Of a stretch of 30,793 nucleotides of DNA, positions 29,772-30,793 are shown one piece after another. The position numbers and the translations under genes were made by a program. Each line of letters opens with the position of its first letter. Within the stretch, counting starts at the first letter, position 1. The notes under the pieces were generated by a model, which was not told the DNA's origin, did no database searches, and was given only the letters and a program-made list of their open reading frames with translations. Source of the DNA: a virus; IMG/VR virus record IMGVR_UViG_3300043331_001637, positions 1 through 30,793 of that record. One strand, written 5' to 3'.

Positions 29772-30307
29772 GTCGTCCTCCGGATGTTGAACGCGAAGCT
29801 GATGCGCTCTTCCGCGATCTCGTGCTTTTCAACGGAATGGACCAACGTCGCGGGAAATACAAGCAGTTGCTTGGCGCGCGGGGCGATGATGCGGTCGCCT
29901 TCGCTGCTGGAGAAGTGAATCCTGGTCGGGCTGTCATCGAGATAAAACACCGCCGCGTAAGCGTTTCTGCCGCCGAGGTGAGACATCGAGTGGTCATGGG
30001 AGAGGATTAAGTCGCCTTGACGCATGACGTTCGCCCAGCCGCACACGTCCCAAGTCTTTTCGGCGCGGGACCAATCCCGCTCCGTCTGGTTCGGGTGTTC
30101 CAGGACTTCGCAGCCCTGGCGGATAGCGCGGGCGATCTGGTTAAGGGCTTGGGGGTTCTCTGAGGAATCGAGCAGTACCTTGGGGGAGGACCAGCTCGCT
30201 CCAGCCGCGAGGCGCGAGGTCGGGAAGGCCTTGCGCAGCAAAGCGACGACTTCGAGGAGGCCGTCATCGTGGAGGTTGTAGCAATCGACTTCGAGGATTT
30301 GATTCAT
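29768..30307 (-). CDS. 2OG-Fe(II) oxygenase-like protein
   Basis: A 179-residue protein whose C-terminal half follows the phage/cyanobacterial 2OG-Fe(II) oxygenase pattern: W-N-V with GDLILSHDHSMSHLGG (His104, His106), YAAVFYLDD, KQLLVFPATLVHSVEKH (His157) and ERISFAFNIR (Arg168, the likely 2OG-binding residue). Members hydroxylate proteins or small molecules with 2-oxoglutarate and iron. In phages such enzymes are often found beside structural genes, and targets are mostly unknown. It overlaps both neighbours by ATGA. Confidence 0.78.
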   Translation of the reverse strand: MNQILEVDCYNLHDDGLLEVVALLRKAFPTSRLAAGASWSSPKVLLDSSENPQALNQIARAIRQGCEVLEHPNQTERDWSRAEKTWDVCGWANVMRQGDLILSHDHSMSHLGGRNAYAAVFYLDDSPTRIHFSSSEGDRIIAPRAKQLLVFPATLVHSVEKHEIAEERISFAFNIRRTT

Positions 30308-30555
30308 GGGCTATGCTCCTTCAGCCATTCCCAACAGCCCTGCTCGCCGCAGCGCCAGCACCACAGAATCCTTTGCTCTTTTCCATCGTTACAGTGCTCA
30401 CACTCGCCGCTCTGCTTACGGAACGGGTTAGGCTCGGGCGCGCTCGCGGTGAGCGGCGTCGGGTTTTGTTTCTCTTGCTCGAACAGCTCCAGCAGCGACG
30501 GCTGTTCACTCGCCGGAGGGGCTGTAGTCCCAGTAGCCGCCGGTCGGCCCTCCAT
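30304..30555 (-). CDS. Small cysteine-rich protein
   Basis: An 83-residue protein with a Pro-rich N-terminal half and a C-terminal metal-binding pattern (CEHCNDGKEQRILWCWRCGEQ), two CxxC pairs plus another Cys. It overlaps the gene upstream by 50 bases and the oxygenase-like gene by ATGA. Function unknown. Confidence 0.6.
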   Translation of the reverse strand: MEGRPAATGTTAPPASEQPSLLELFEQEKQNPTPLTASAPEPNPFRKQSGECEHCNDGKEQRILWCWRCGEQGCWEWLKEHSP

Positions 30556-30751
30556 GCTTGAACGTGATGATGCCGCGGTCGCCGGCTTTGGCCTCGAACG
30601 CGCCGGATCGGATAAGAGCGAAGCCCTCCGAGTCGGCCTCGCACAGACACATGAGCACGTGAGTCGAGCCGCTGTTGAGGACCGGCATGACGGAAAGCAC
30701 TTTCACCCGCTTCCTCGTCCCGTAGGGCCAGGTCTTAGCTTCGACTGGCAT
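30506..30751 (-). CDS. Small unknown protein, first gene at right edge
   Basis: An 81-residue protein starting at ATG 30751 with an almost perfect ribosome site (AGGAGGT, 4-5 bases away). It has beta-forming segments (KRVKVLSVMPVLNSGSTHVLMCL, FEAKAGDRGIITFKHGG) and ends in YSPSGE. No family recognised. The strong ribosome site and in-frame order support it. Confidence 0.7.
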   Translation of the reverse strand: MPVEAKTWPYGTRKRVKVLSVMPVLNSGSTHVLMCLCEADSEGFALIRSGAFEAKAGDRGIITFKHGGPTGGYWDYSPSGE

Positions 30752-30793
30752 TGTACCTCCTAAGAATTTCGCGCCTGAGCCAGCGGTGGTCGA

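Overview
This window is a run of tailed-phage (Caudoviricetes) late genes, all on the minus strand and read from right to left. It is GC-rich and tightly packed, with many ATGA, GTGA, TAATG and TGATG stop/start overlaps. An HK97-type head, a lambda/GTA-type tail with a long tape measure and a spliced-by-frameshift tail chaperone, and no sheath gene indicate a siphovirus. The tail-tip set (DUF2460, DUF2163/BR0599, NlpC/P60, tail-hub protein) is the arrangement of gene transfer agent genes g12 to g15 and of many proteobacterial siphophages, so a Gram-negative, probably proteobacterial, host is likely but not proven. I see no integrase, rRNA, tRNA, CRISPR array or insertion sequence. The left edge cuts a tail protein gene, so the genome continues there.

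Layout in the order of transcription. (1) 30751-28034: small early-late genes, several of them cysteine-rich (putative zinc ribbons), a 2OG-Fe(II) oxygenase-like protein and a DUF5681 protein that may act as small terminase. A cluster of palindromes lies at 29428-29460. (2) 28029-25133: a J-domain (DnaJ-like) protein, large terminase, a PD-(D/E)XK nuclease-like protein and a small unknown. (3) 24890-25132: the main non-coding gap, with two hairpins. (4) 24889-22463: portal fused to a Mu-F-like minor head protein. (5) 22466-18769: an unusual insert between portal and protease: a small membrane protein, an SH3-like protein, an excisionase-like HTH protein, a probable holin, three proteins with signal peptides and fibronectin-III-like folds, small unknowns, and a secreted thermonuclease. 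(6) 18630-13532: a 987-residue protein that joins a prohead protease to a BCS1-like AAA+ ATPase, then major capsid, decoration and a proline-rich protein. (7) 13528-9536: connectors, tail completion, tail tube and the gpG/gpGT chaperone pair made by -1 frameshifting. (8) 9535-1: tape measure, tail-tip proteins, a beta-helix stub and a LamG-type tail protein.

The most striking feature is the prohead protease-AAA+ ATPase fusion. HK97-type proteases normally work without ATP. Here, proteolysis and an ATP-driven unfoldase are covalently joined, next to a capsid protein with its own delta-like domain, and the same genome carries a J-domain protein beside the terminase. I infer a chaperone-assisted head assembly or maturation pathway. 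A predicted structured RNA with a GCAA tetraloop lies directly in front of the fusion gene and could control its translation.
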